A stretch of 64,000 bases of DNA from Nocardia vulneris (GCF_001613425.1 NZ_BDCI01000002.1:186001-250000), one strand, 5' to 3'. Shown: positions 32,166-40,391, counted from the stretch's first letter. Notes: generated by a model from the letters alone, not told the origin. Numbers and translations are program-made.

Positions 32166-34582
32166 CACTTCGTTCCCGGCGTCGCGACGACCTCGGCGAC
32201 GGGCACTTGGCCCGAATCCGCCGGTACGCCGGTGAAAGTCACCGTGAGCGTCACCCCGTCCGCCGGATCGGCGACGGCGGCGGCGAACTGGGCACCCCGC
32301 TGCGCGAGATAGGTGGCGATACCGGTACTGGTCGCGGCGGTCAGATCGCCGGCCAGTTTCGCCGCCGCGACCGGGTCGGTCGACAGCTCGGCTTTCAGCA
32401 AGCGCCGCGCGATCCGATACTGCAGGCGCGGCAGGAAGATCTCGCGCAACGCCGACAGCACGGCGGGCAGATCGCGCTGTCCGGCGGGCGCGGCGCGTTG
32501 CAGGCGGGCCTGCATCGCCCGGGCCCGCCGCTCGGACAGCTTGATCACGATGCGCATCCGCTTCGTGGCCGGATCCCAGCGCACCGTGGTGAGCCTGCGC
32601 GGCCGGCGACCCTTGCGCGCGGGCAGTTTCGCGACGCGCACGCGGTAGTACCGTTGGCCGGGCACGGGCCGGTAGGCGCCGGGCGCACTCCCGACCCGGC
32701 GGCGGCGACCGAGCGCGGGTTCGCGCAGCAGCAGTCCCGCCGCCTCGGCGGTGAGCGGCTGATAGTCCTCCGCGGCGGGTTGCTCTGCCGCGGGCAGGGT
32801 TTCATCTCGGGTGAGATGCCCCAGCATGGTGCCGGGCATGGTCTCGTACAGGTCGATCTCGGCCTGCACCGGCCACCGATCGACGCCGCGGTCGAGCAGA
32901 TAGGACTCCAGCGTGCCGCCGTCGTTCCAGCGCACCGCCCGCGCCACCTGTCGCGGGATCGGCACCGCGAAAACCCTGGTGTACTTGCGGAATCGGTAGC
33001 GCGGCCCGGTCGAACGGGGCAGCATCACCCAGAAGCCGCCCTCCTCCGCGGTTTCCCGCTCGGGCAGGTCCGCGCGCAGCAGCCGATCGGGCAGGTACGC
33101 GGCGGCCGACTCGGCGAAGGCGCGCTGTACCGCCGCACTGACCTGGAGCGGATCGGTGAACGCTGCCTCGGGCAACTCCTCGAGCACTCGCGTCACCGTC
33201 GCCTCGACCGCCGAGGCGAGCGCCTCGCCGGGGATCGTATCTTCTTCCTGGCCGGTGGCTTCCAGGCCGAGCGCGGTGAAACCGACCCCGACCACCGCCC
33301 GTGCGATCAGGACCGACGGGTCCTGCCCCGCGATCTTGCCGATGGTCCGCGCGGCGTCGGGACCGACCATCCCCTTGATCAGCTTCGCCAGCGGCTGCGC
33401 GATCAGATTGATCAGCTTCGCCCGCGCCCCGGTCACTTTCAGCCCGAGTTTGAGCAGCGGCCGGATCGCCAGCACCGCCGGGACGAACTGCTCGATCTCG
33501 GCGATCGGCGGGTCCTCGCCCGTGTAGGCGCTCAGCTGGGCGGCGAGCCGGGCGCGGGCGTCGTCCAGTTCGGCGACCGTATTCGCCTCGGGCTCTTCGG
33601 CATCGGCCTCGTCGTACTCCTGCGCGTCGGCCTCGTCGTGCTCCTCGGCGGTGAACATCGCGAAGAGCTGGTGGTCGAAATCCTGCGCCAGCAGCGCTGC
33701 GGTGCCGAATTCGTCGGCAGCCTCGTCGGTTTCGTCCGAGGTCTCGTCGGCGGCCTCGCCGATTCCCAGCCGCTTGGCCAGAATCGGCACCAGCGGCCGG
33801 ATCTCGGCGGGCAGGATCCGGGTCAGCGGGTTCAGCAGTTTCGCGACGACGCCGTTGAGCAGCGAGAGCCCGATCTTCTTGAGCCGCTGCAGGATCGGCC
33901 CGAGCACGTGCTTGCCGACCGCCTGCAACCCGCTCTTGAGCGTCTTCAGCCCGCTCTTGGCGACGTTCAGTACGCCCTTGACCGGGTTGCGGACGAACCC
34001 GACCGCCTGCCGGATCTTCTGCTTGATGACCGACTTCACCTTGCGGGTGATCTTGCTGAGGAAGTTCTCGAACACCTCGGAACCGAGCGCGGCGGGGGTT
34101 TCCAGCGAGTCGAGCAGTTCGTCGAGCTCCTGCTCGGCCAGCCCGTGCAGATCGGCGTTCTCCAGCCCGCTCGCGAAGTGGTCGATGGTGCGTTCCCATT
34201 CGCTGATCAGCGGTGCGAGCCACTCCTGCAACGACTCCCGGCACTCGGACGCCGACGGCGGCACCGACCACTGCTGGGCATCGGAGAGCGCCCGCGCGGC
34301 TCCTTCGTCGAGCAGTTGCTCGAGCGCCTCGGTGAATTCTTCGTCGTGCATTGCCTCCAGGAACTCGGTGGCGAGTTGCGACTGCTCGTCCGCCGCCGAG
34401 TAACCGTGCTCCCCGAAGGGTGATTCGGTGAACGAGTAGCTTTCGAACGGCGACTCGTCCGAGGCGGCCGTCGGCTGCTCGGCCGCCTCGTCCACCGCCT
34501 CGCCGAAGGGCGAGAGCCCGGAAAAGGGCGAGACATAATCCTCGGTAGCACCGCGAGACTCGGTGTATGAGTCACTGCGCAT
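32165..34582 (-). CDS. large hypothetical protein with acidic SPF-motif N-terminus and cationic amphipathic core
   Basis: 805 aa from the ATG at 34582, preceded by GGAGG at 8 bp. Residues 1-65 are acidic and contain four SPF motifs (for example ESPFESY and ESPFGEHG). Residues about 174-272 form strongly basic amphipathic helices (FLSKITRKVKSVIKQKIRQ, GLKTLKSGLQAVGKHVLG, LQRLKKIGLSLLNGVVAKLL). An acidic hinge (about 278-340) and a second helical, partly hydrophobic region (about 362-445) follow. The C-terminal 300 residues are charged with an RGRRRR-type patch. There is no signal peptide. A membrane-active or pore-forming role is an inference from amphipathicity; the family is not recognised. 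Confidence 0.7.
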   Translation of the reverse strand: MRSDSYTESRGATEDYVSPFSGLSPFGEAVDEAAEQPTAASDESPFESYSFTESPFGEHGYSAADEQSQLATEFLEAMHDEEFTEALEQLLDEGAARALSDAQQWSVPPSASECRESLQEWLAPLISEWERTIDHFASGLENADLHGLAEQELDELLDSLETPAALGSEVFENFLSKITRKVKSVIKQKIRQAVGFVRNPVKGVLNVAKSGLKTLKSGLQAVGKHVLGPILQRLKKIGLSLLNGVVAKLLNPLTRILPAEIRPLVPILAKRLGIGEAADETSDETDEAADEFGTAALLAQDFDHQLFAMFTAEEHDEADAQEYDEADAEEPEANTVAELDDARARLAAQLSAYTGEDPPIAEIEQFVPAVLAIRPLLKLGLKVTGARAKLINLIAQPLAKLIKGMVGPDAARTIGKIAGQDPSVLIARAVVGVGFTALGLEATGQEEDTIPGEALASAVEATVTRVLEELPEAAFTDPLQVSAAVQRAFAESAAAYLPDRLLRADLPERETAEEGGFWVMLPRSTGPRYRFRKYTRVFAVPIPRQVARAVRWNDGGTLESYLLDRGVDRWPVQAEIDLYETMPGTMLGHLTRDETLPAAEQPAAEDYQPLTAEAAGLLLREPALGRRRRVGSAPGAYRPVPGQRYYRVRVAKLPARKGRRPRRLTTVRWDPATKRMRIVIKLSERRARAMQARLQRAAPAGQRDLPAVLSALREIFLPRLQYRIARRLLKAELSTDPVAAAKLAGDLTAATSTGIATYLAQRGAQFAAAVADPADGVTLTVTFTGVPADSGQVPVAEVVATPGTK

Positions 34583-34647
34583 TGTGGTCACCTCCGCAAA
34601 CGACGGGCGTTTCGCGTCACTGTGCGCGACCACGGTGTGCGCGAACG

Positions 34648-34890
34648 TCAACGCTTCGTCTCGCCCGGTGCGGTCTGCCCCGGCGCACGGTCGTCGCCCA
34701 GTTCGGCGAGCAAGGTCGCGACCCGCGCCAGCGACGCGTCGATATCGGCGAACACCCATTCCCGGGCGGAGTCCGGCTCGGCCGAGCCGGCCAGGACACG
34801 GATGATCAGCCGTCCCCGGTCCCGCCAGGCCCGCACCACGATCGTTCTGCTTTCGGGTCCACTCACCGGACCACGGTCGCGCGCGGCCAT
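34648..34890 (-). CDS. small hypothetical protein at the head of the operon
   Basis: 80 aa (MAARDRGPVSGPESRTIVVR), ATG at 34890 after GGGAGTTGGT. The core shows alternating strands (SRTIVVRAWRDRGRLIIRVL) followed by a helix (WVFADIDASLARVATLLAELG). No motif is recognised. It is the first gene of the operon, 65 bp before the 805-aa gene and divergent from the first BTAD regulator. Its codon usage and G/C pattern match the neighbours, and the ribosome site supports it as a real gene. Confidence 0.55.
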   Translation of the reverse strand: MAARDRGPVSGPESRTIVVRAWRDRGRLIIRVLAGSAEPDSAREWVFADIDASLARVATLLAELGDDRAPGQTAPGETKR

Positions 34891-34916
34891 ACCAACTCCC
34901 GTCAATGCCGAGGGGG

Positions 34917-34938
34917 CGGCGTTGACGCGGCGTTGACG
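34917..34938. promoter_or_regulatory. 11-bp direct repeat, candidate SARP/BTAD binding site
   Basis: Two perfect head-to-tail copies of CGGCGTTGACG (11-bp period) lie in the 119-bp space between the 80-aa gene and the first BTAD regulator. SARP-type regulators characteristically bind direct repeats with an 11-bp period. A single CGTTGACGC copy also lies upstream of the M1-like peptidase gene near 37481. Binding is inferred from spacing and position. Confidence 0.5.
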
Positions 34939-35009
34939 CACGCGCAGCACCGGGTCGGCACGCTGAGCGCACTCGGCCGCGTCGCGGCCGGTAACGGAGG
35001 GATGATCCG

Positions 35010-35801
35010 ATGGCGGTCGCCATTTGCCTGCTCGGCGGTTTCGCGCTGCGCGTGGACGCGAACCACGTTGCCCTGCCGCAGCATTCACGGCGTGTGCTGG
35101 CCTATCTGGCGCTGGACCAGATCGCCCAACCCGACTGCGACCGCGCCCTGCTCGCCGAACGCCTGTGGCCCGACGCCACCGCGGACCGGTCCCGGGCGAG
35201 TTTGCGCACCGCCCTGTGGCGGATCCGGCAGGCCGCCCCCGCACTGGCGCACGGCACCGGCGGCCGAGTGCGGCTCGGCGCCGATGTGACGGTCGACGTG
35301 CACGAGTTCCGGGGCAATGCCGAACGCATGCTGAGCGCGCAGTCCGACTGCCCGCGCGACCGCGCCGCGCTGCTCGCCCGCACCAACGAGCTGCTGCCGG
35401 GCTGGGACGAGACCTGGTTGCTGCTCGCACGAGAACAGTTGCGGCAGATGCGATTGCACGCCCTGGAAACGGACGCGCGCAAGCTCGCGGCGCGGGGTCG
35501 CTACCACGAGGCGATCGAGGCGATGCTCGCCGTGGTCGCCGAGGAACCGCTGCGCGAATCGGCACAGACCGCGCTCATCGAGGCGCATCTGTGCGAAGGC
35601 AACGTGGTCGAGGCGCGCAGGCAGCTGCGTTTGTTCGCCGAGCTGCTGTGGACCGAACTGAACATCCGGCCGTCACCGGAGTTGTTCGGACGGGTCGGCA
35701 TGGCCGCCCCGCCGCCGCCCGCGCCCCGATCAGTCGATCGTCATGTCGCGCTGGGCGAGCGCCGCATGCTCCCACACCTGGGTGCCCGACGGCGGATGTG
35801 A
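35010..35801 (+). CDS. BTAD-domain (SARP-like) transcriptional regulator 1
   Basis: 263 aa, GGAGGG ribosome site upstream. The N-terminal winged-helix region (LLGGFALRVDANHVALPQHSRRVLAYLAL and SRASLRTALWRIRQ, cited in part) and the C-terminal bacterial transcriptional activator domain (LLPGWDETWLLLAREQLRQ and RYHEAIEAMLAVVAEEPLRESA) match SARP/AfsR-type activators of about 250-280 aa. The last 24 residues lie in a 72-bp tail-to-tail overlap with the M1-like gene and look like run-on sequence. It is divergent from the operon and likely its activator. Confidence 0.88.
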   Translation: MAVAICLLGGFALRVDANHVALPQHSRRVLAYLALDQIAQPDCDRALLAERLWPDATADRSRASLRTALWRIRQAAPALAHGTGGRVRLGADVTVDVHEFRGNAERMLSAQSDCPRDRAALLARTNELLPGWDETWLLLAREQLRQMRLHALETDARKLAARGRYHEAIEAMLAVVAEEPLRESAQTALIEAHLCEGNVVEARRQLRLFAELLWTELNIRPSPELFGRVGMAAPPPPAPRSVDRHVALGERRMLPHLGARRRM

Positions 35802-37448
35802 GCGGCGCGCGTGCACCGACGCCAGCACCGACACCCTGGTGCCGCGCGCGGGCAGCAGCGCCGCGGGCAGCCGGGCCGACACGGTGCGCCAACGGCCCGG
35901 CGCAAGTTCGAAACCCACCGCCGCCGTCTGCGCGGGGAAGAAGTCGACGGGAAAGGTGGGCGGTGCGCCGGTGGTGACTCGTAACGCGAAGGTGACGACG
36001 AAGCAGCGGCACGGTCCGGCTGCCGCCGTGTTGGTTATCCGGGCGTGAATCCAGTTGTCCTGACCGGCTTTCGGCTGCACGTGGACCGCGAACCGGTCGT
36101 CCCCGTGCCGGTTCCACATGCTCGGCGCCGGCCCGAAGACCAGGCGCGGGTCCGGCGTCGACTCCGCGAAGCCGTAGACGAATCGGTGGCAGGCGTCGAC
36201 GAGATCCGCGGCACCGGAACCGGACACCAGATGTGCGACCAATTCCGCTGTGCTGACCGGAGTCCCGCGGCGCGCGCGGTACAGCTCTCCCATCAGCGTG
36301 CGCAGCGAGGCCGCGCCGATCCGTTGCGCCACACCGCGAAAGAATCGGCTGCCGTCGTCGTACGCCGCCGTCGGCGTGCTGCGCTGGAACGGCTGCCGCG
36401 CGCACAGCCGCACCGGCGGGCGGGTGAAATCGAAACTCTCGGTGCGAGTGTCGCCGTCGTCCCGGAAGCTGGTGTACGCCTCGTCCCACCACCCGTCGGT
36501 CTGTGCCGCCGGGCTGAGGCCGCGAGCGAACCACGAGTGGAAGACCTCGTGGCCGAGCGCACCGGCCGCGGTGGTCGCGCCGCCCGCGTACTCCATGCCA
36601 CCGCCCGCGCCGTGGAACAGGCACACGAAACGGTCCCCGAGGAACGCGCCGAAGGCGGTCTCGTACTCCGCCAGCAATGCGCCGACCCTGGCGTGCAGCG
36701 CGGGCAGATTCTCCTGACCGCCGACGAGTTTCCAGGTTTCCACCACCACCGGCCGCCCGGACACCGGCAGCGATACGGTCGACGAGCGCAGCACGACCGA
36801 GTCGGCCGGTCGCAGCTCGAGCAGCGACGACATCGTGGTGTACCAGGACGGGAAACGCACCGTCCAGGCGTTGGCACCGACCACGGTCACTGCGCCGTTG
36901 GTGATCAGCGAATGGGCGACCGACGTTGCGGTGACCCGTAATTCGAGCGTCCACGGAAATTGATCGAACGGCAGGTTCGACGGGAACCAGGCCTCCAGGT
37001 ACCGGCCCGCGTACAGGTCGGACATGCCGAGCGACCAGCGCACCCGCCCGTTCGACCACTGCAGCACCGGTGGATACGCCCCGCCGAGATCGGCGTCCGG
37101 TGTATCGAGCCGGTACGTCACACTCAGCCGATGCGCCGATCCGGCCGCCTGGGTGCGGCCGACGACCCGGATCGAGCTGTGCGCACCTGCTCCGACCTCG
37201 TGGGCGGCCAGCTCGGCGGGGTCGAGCCGGGCGCCGTCGAGCCGAGCGGTGCGCACCGTCTGCCGGAGGTCGAAGATCGGTGCGCCGGTGTGCGGGCCGA
37301 CCACGTAGTCCACGGTCGCCTCGACGGATCCGGTACCGGTCGCGGCGTCGAGCGTGACGACCGCGCGCAGTTCCTCGATGTGCATCGGCACCGCGCGCAG
37401 TCGGCCGAGCGGTGTCGGCGGTGGTGCGTTGCGGAAATCGGCCGGCAT
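35730..37448 (-). CDS. M1-like (gluzincin) aminopeptidase-fold protein
   Basis: 572 aa from the ATG at 37448. The complete gluzincin signature is present: GHEVFHSWFARG gives H300-E301-H304, and WWDEAY gives the third zinc ligand E323, so HEXXH-X18-E is exact. The usual exopeptidase motif GxMEN appears as GGMEYAGG, with Tyr in place of Asn. N-terminal beta-rich domain and C-terminal helical and beta domains are recognisable. No signal peptide or membrane helix is seen. The gene lies between two BTAD regulators; its 5' end is 36 bp from the stop of BTAD regulator 2. Confidence 0.85.
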   Translation of the reverse strand: MPADFRNAPPPTPLGRLRAVPMHIEELRAVVTLDAATGTGSVEATVDYVVGPHTGAPIFDLRQTVRTARLDGARLDPAELAAHEVGAGAHSSIRVVGRTQAAGSAHRLSVTYRLDTPDADLGGAYPPVLQWSNGRVRWSLGMSDLYAGRYLEAWFPSNLPFDQFPWTLELRVTATSVAHSLITNGAVTVVGANAWTVRFPSWYTTMSSLLELRPADSVVLRSSTVSLPVSGRPVVVETWKLVGGQENLPALHARVGALLAEYETAFGAFLGDRFVCLFHGAGGGMEYAGGATTAAGALGHEVFHSWFARGLSPAAQTDGWWDEAYTSFRDDGDTRTESFDFTRPPVRLCARQPFQRSTPTAAYDDGSRFFRGVAQRIGAASLRTLMGELYRARRGTPVSTAELVAHLVSGSGAADLVDACHRFVYGFAESTPDPRLVFGPAPSMWNRHGDDRFAVHVQPKAGQDNWIHARITNTAAAGPCRCFVVTFALRVTTGAPPTFPVDFFPAQTAAVGFELAPGRWRTVSARLPAALLPARGTRVSVLASVHARRSHPPSGTQVWEHAALAQRDMTID

Positions 37449-37483
37449 CCGCGCAGCATGCCCCGGTGCCGTACGCGCGGGCG

Positions 37484-38314
37484 TCAACGTCGCGTAGTCG
37501 CCGGGCACGCCCGGACGCCGGCGCGCCGCCCGAGCTCGGCCGACGGGCGCAGCGCGAGCTCGCGCCACAGCGTCGCCGCGAAGAGGTCGAACTGCCTGCG
37601 CGCCTCGGCCGCATTGCCCTCGCCGAGGTGGGCATCGATCAGAATCGCCTGCGCCGATTCGCGCAGCGGCTCCTCGGCGACGACCCGCAGGATCAGGTCG
37701 ATCGCCTGCGGATAGCGGCCCTGGGCGCAGTCGTTGCGGGCCAGCGCCTCCAGGGTGTGCAACCGCAGCAACCGGAGCTGTTCGCGGAACAGCACCAGCC
37801 AGTCCTCGTCCCAGCCCGGTAGGAGTTCGGCCGCCGTGCACAGCGCGGGCGCATGCGCCGCCGGGCCTGCACACCCGGCCAGCAAGGCCTCGGCGCGCCG
37901 CCGGAACCGGTCCACGTCGACCTCGACCTGCTCGGTCAACCGCACGCGCTCCGCGTCGCCGCCGAGCAGACCGGGCCCCGCCCGGCGGATGCGCCACAGC
38001 GCGGTGCGCAGGCTGGCCGAGGATCGATCCGGCGACGAGTTCTCCCACAATCGCTCGGCCAGCACCCGTCGTCCGCACTCGGGCGCGGTCATCCGGTGCA
38101 GTGCGAGATAGGCGAGCACCCGCTGCGCGTGCACCGGTAACACCACTTTCGCCCCGGCCACCCGCAATTCGAACCCGCCGAACAATGACAACTGCGCGGC
38201 GGCCCCGGGCAATTCCACGGCAGTGGCCGCATGCGCCGCGGTGATCCTGGTCCGCGGGTACGCCGGGAGGGGGCCTGCCGCCCTGCCCGCCATCGCTGAA
38301 TTCGCTACCCACAT
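37484..38314 (-). CDS. BTAD-domain (SARP-like) transcriptional regulator 2
   Basis: 276 aa. The same architecture as BTAD regulator 1: N-terminal wing with LSLFGGFELRVAG and SSASLRTALWRIRRAGPG, then the activator domain with LLPGWDEDWLVLFREQLR and QAIDLILRVVAEEPLRESAQ. The two proteins are clearly homologous and probably arose by local duplication. It precedes the M1-like gene on the same strand and may be co-transcribed. An in-frame GTG two codons upstream is an equally good start; neither has a strong ribosome site. Confidence 0.87.
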   Translation of the reverse strand: MWVANSAMAGRAAGPLPAYPRTRITAAHAATAVELPGAAAQLSLFGGFELRVAGAKVVLPVHAQRVLAYLALHRMTAPECGRRVLAERLWENSSPDRSSASLRTALWRIRRAGPGLLGGDAERVRLTEQVEVDVDRFRRRAEALLAGCAGPAAHAPALCTAAELLPGWDEDWLVLFREQLRLLRLHTLEALARNDCAQGRYPQAIDLILRVVAEEPLRESAQAILIDAHLGEGNAAEARRQFDLFAATLWRELALRPSAELGRRAGVRACPATTRR

Positions 38315-38441
38315 GGTCACGTCTTTCGACGAACGTCATTCTTTCGACACCATGACACCGCAGGTCAGGATGTCGCACCTGAGTAGATCGCTACCCGAAT
38401 CGGGGCGAATCCAGCGAAACGGGTCCGCTGACCGAACCCCT

Positions 38442-39227
38442 TCACTGCGCGCGCAGGAAGCCACGCAGAATCGGCAGCAACGCTGTGGTGCTGACCATAT
38501 GGTTCTGCCCCTCGAGAATGCGAAGGGTGGAGGTGGGAATGGTGTCGGCGAGTTGCTGTGCGACGTCGTGCAATCCGGCCGGGCTTTTCGCCCCGGCGAC
38601 GATATGCAGCGGTACTTCGATGCCGCCGAGCCGGTCGAGCGGTGGCACGTCCGCGGTCAGCGCGATGTCGTAGGTGAGGGTGGGTGCCAGGGCCTTCATG
38701 GTGGACCAGCCGGGAAACAGCGGCAGCAGCGCGACGAACAGGCGCGGCATGCCGATTCCGCGCAGGAATTCCCGCACCGCACCCGAGTTCTCGCCCTTTC
38801 GCAGTAGCAGCTCGACCTTGTGTGCCAACTCGGCGTAGGCATCGCGTTCCGCCGCATCGTGCACGTACGACGCGTCATAGATGACCGCCCGATCGACCTT
38901 GTGCGGTAACCGCAGCGCGGCTTCGAGGGTGAGCACCGCACCCGACGAATGCCCGTAGACGAAGGCATTGCCACCGGCCGCGTCGATCAGCGCCTCGATA
39001 TCGTCGACTTCGCGCTGCACCTCGTAGGGCGCGGTGTCGGTACTGTCGCCGCGGCCGCGACGGTCGTAGGTATAAACGGTGAATTCCTTCGAGAACGCTT
39101 TGACGTCGTCCACGACAGGCCGGAATTTCCGGAAACAGGTCGCCCCGGTGACATACACCAGCGCGGGCCCCTCGCCCACCACGTCGTAGGCCAATCGCGT
39201 GCCGTCCGCCGATATCGCCGTTCTCAT
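38442..39227 (-). CDS. alpha/beta hydrolase
   Basis: 261 aa from the ATG at 39227, behind GGAGGG. The nucleophile elbow is VYGHSSGAVLTLE, the Asp/Glu region includes VAGAKSP, and the candidate His is in EGQNHMVS. A family-typical YDRRGRGDST strand is also present. It resembles the epoxide-hydrolase/3-oxoadipate-enol-lactonase-like group, but the substrate is unknown. The gene is probably monocistronic; the BTAD regulator 2 gene lies 127 bp away on the downstream side. Confidence 0.88.
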   Translation of the reverse strand: MRTAISADGTRLAYDVVGEGPALVYVTGATCFRKFRPVVDDVKAFSKEFTVYTYDRRGRGDSTDTAPYEVQREVDDIEALIDAAGGNAFVYGHSSGAVLTLEAALRLPHKVDRAVIYDASYVHDAAERDAYAELAHKVELLLRKGENSGAVREFLRGIGMPRLFVALLPLFPGWSTMKALAPTLTYDIALTADVPPLDRLGGIEVPLHIVAGAKSPAGLHDVAQQLADTIPTSTLRILEGQNHMVSTTALLPILRGFLRAQ

Positions 39228-39285
39228 CTGTGCACCCTCCGCGTCGAAATCTGTCACCGTATCGACGGGGCGGGGCAGCAGAACT

Positions 39286-39345
39286 CATCGGTGCACGCAC
39301 CGCCGCACCGCCGCACCGCGGCGCCGCCGCACCGCGGCACCGATG
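39286..39345. repeat. GC-rich iterated sequence bounded by a 9-bp perfect inverted repeat
   Basis: CATCGGTGC (39286-39294) and GCACCGATG (39337-39345) pair perfectly and enclose a 42-bp stretch of reiterated CCGCACCG units. It lies between the start of the alpha/beta hydrolase and the stop of the quinone-oxidoreductase gene, so it may act as the terminator of the latter. The repeated core could be prone to slippage. Confidence 0.6.
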
Positions 39346-39347
39346 TC

Positions 39348-40310
39348 TCAGGGCACGAGCACGACCCGGCCGAACACCTCGCCCGCGTCGATCAGCCGAT
39401 GCGCAAGAACCGCGTCGGTCAACGAAAGCTCTTTGTGCACCACCGCTTCCAGCTCGCCGCGGCCCGCGGCGGCGAACAGTTCGGCGATCGCCGCGCTGAT
39501 CTCGGGGCCGGGCACCGTATCCGCGCTGAAGGTGGCGAACGACAGCGATTTCTGGAATGCCGCGATCATCGGCGCGGCGAAGTCCGCCGGCGGCATACCG
39601 CCCATCGCGCCGACCACCACCATGCGGCCGTTCGGCGCGAGCCCGCCGAGGAACGCCGACACCGCCGCACCGCCGACGATATCGATGATCACGTCGTAGT
39701 CCGCGGGAGCGTCCGGCCCGCCGCGGCCGTGCCGGTCCAGCACGTGCGTGGCGCCGAGCTTGCGCAGGCGTTCACCACGCTCGGCCGAGGAGGTCGTCAC
39801 CGCGACCGATCCCGCACCGCGCCGCGCCGCGAGCTGGACCACCATCACCCCGATGCCCCCCGCCGCGCCCCGCACGAGCACCGACTCACCGGGCGCGAAA
39901 TGGGCATGGCGCAAGGCGAAATGGGCCACCATGGCCGAACTCCCGAGGGTCACCGCCGCGGCGGCCGACACCGCCTCCGGGACGGGCACCACCGTCGCGG
40001 CCGGGGCGACAGCGCGCTCGGCGTAGCCCCCGCTCAACCCGGTGTGCGCCCAGACCCGCCGGCCGATCCACGCGGTGTCGACACCGTCCCCTACCGCCGC
40101 GACGGTCCCCGCCACCTCACTGCCGAGCACATGCCCGGGCGTGGACCCGTAGGCGGTCAACGCGCCGCTGCGGATCAGCGCGTCGAGACCGCCGACGCCG
40201 ATCGCCTCGGTCACGATCAGCACCTCGCCCGCAGCCGGACTCGGGTCGGGAAGATCGACCACCGCGAGGATCTCCGGCGCCCCGAACGCCGGGAACGTCA
40301 CTGCTTTCAC
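39348..40310 (-). CDS. NADPH-dependent quinone oxidoreductase-like (MDR superfamily)
   Basis: 320 aa from a GTG at 40310, chosen because GGAGG stands 5 bp upstream; the ATG four codons earlier has no such site. The N-terminal fold (VKAVTFPAFGAPEILAVVDLP) and the cofactor loop VLVRGAAGGIGVMVVQLAA (AAGGIG) are typical of zinc-free quinone-reductase-like MDR enzymes. No structural or catalytic zinc ligands are seen. It is divergent from a TetR gene with a palindromic operator between them and is therefore the likely regulated target. Confidence 0.9.
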   Translation of the reverse strand: MKAVTFPAFGAPEILAVVDLPDPSPAAGEVLIVTEAIGVGGLDALIRSGALTAYGSTPGHVLGSEVAGTVAAVGDGVDTAWIGRRVWAHTGLSGGYAERAVAPAATVVPVPEAVSAAAAVTLGSSAMVAHFALRHAHFAPGESVLVRGAAGGIGVMVVQLAARRGAGSVAVTTSSAERGERLRKLGATHVLDRHGRGGPDAPADYDVIIDIVGGAAVSAFLGGLAPNGRMVVVGAMGGMPPADFAAPMIAAFQKSLSFATFSADTVPGPEISAAIAELFAAAGRGELEAVVHKELSLTDAVLAHRLIDAGEVFGRVVLVP

Positions 40311-40354
40311 TGCTGCCTCCATGCGCTTTCGAACTGAACCGATCCACGGAACGT

Positions 40355-40374
40355 AACGGACGCCCCCGTCCGTT
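40355..40374. promoter_or_regulatory. perfect palindromic TetR operator
   Basis: The 20-bp site AACGGACGCCCCCGTCCGTT has perfect 8-bp arms (AACGGACG/CGTCCGTT) around CCCC. It sits between the divergent quinone-oxidoreductase and TetR genes, a typical position for a TetR operator controlling both. Confidence 0.7.
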
Positions 40375-40391
40375 TAGCTAAAGTGAGAGCG

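Noticed and set aside
32207-34423. Plus-strand open frame (738 aa) opposite the 805-aa gene
   Set aside because: Antisense shadow; the minus frame has the ribosome site, operon overlaps and a coherent acidic/basic domain pattern.
25076-34890. Prophage or contractile injection system
   Set aside because: Endolysin-like domains are present, but no capsid, tail, sheath, tube, baseplate, terminase or integrase gene is visible in the window. Effector-like status remains only a hypothesis.
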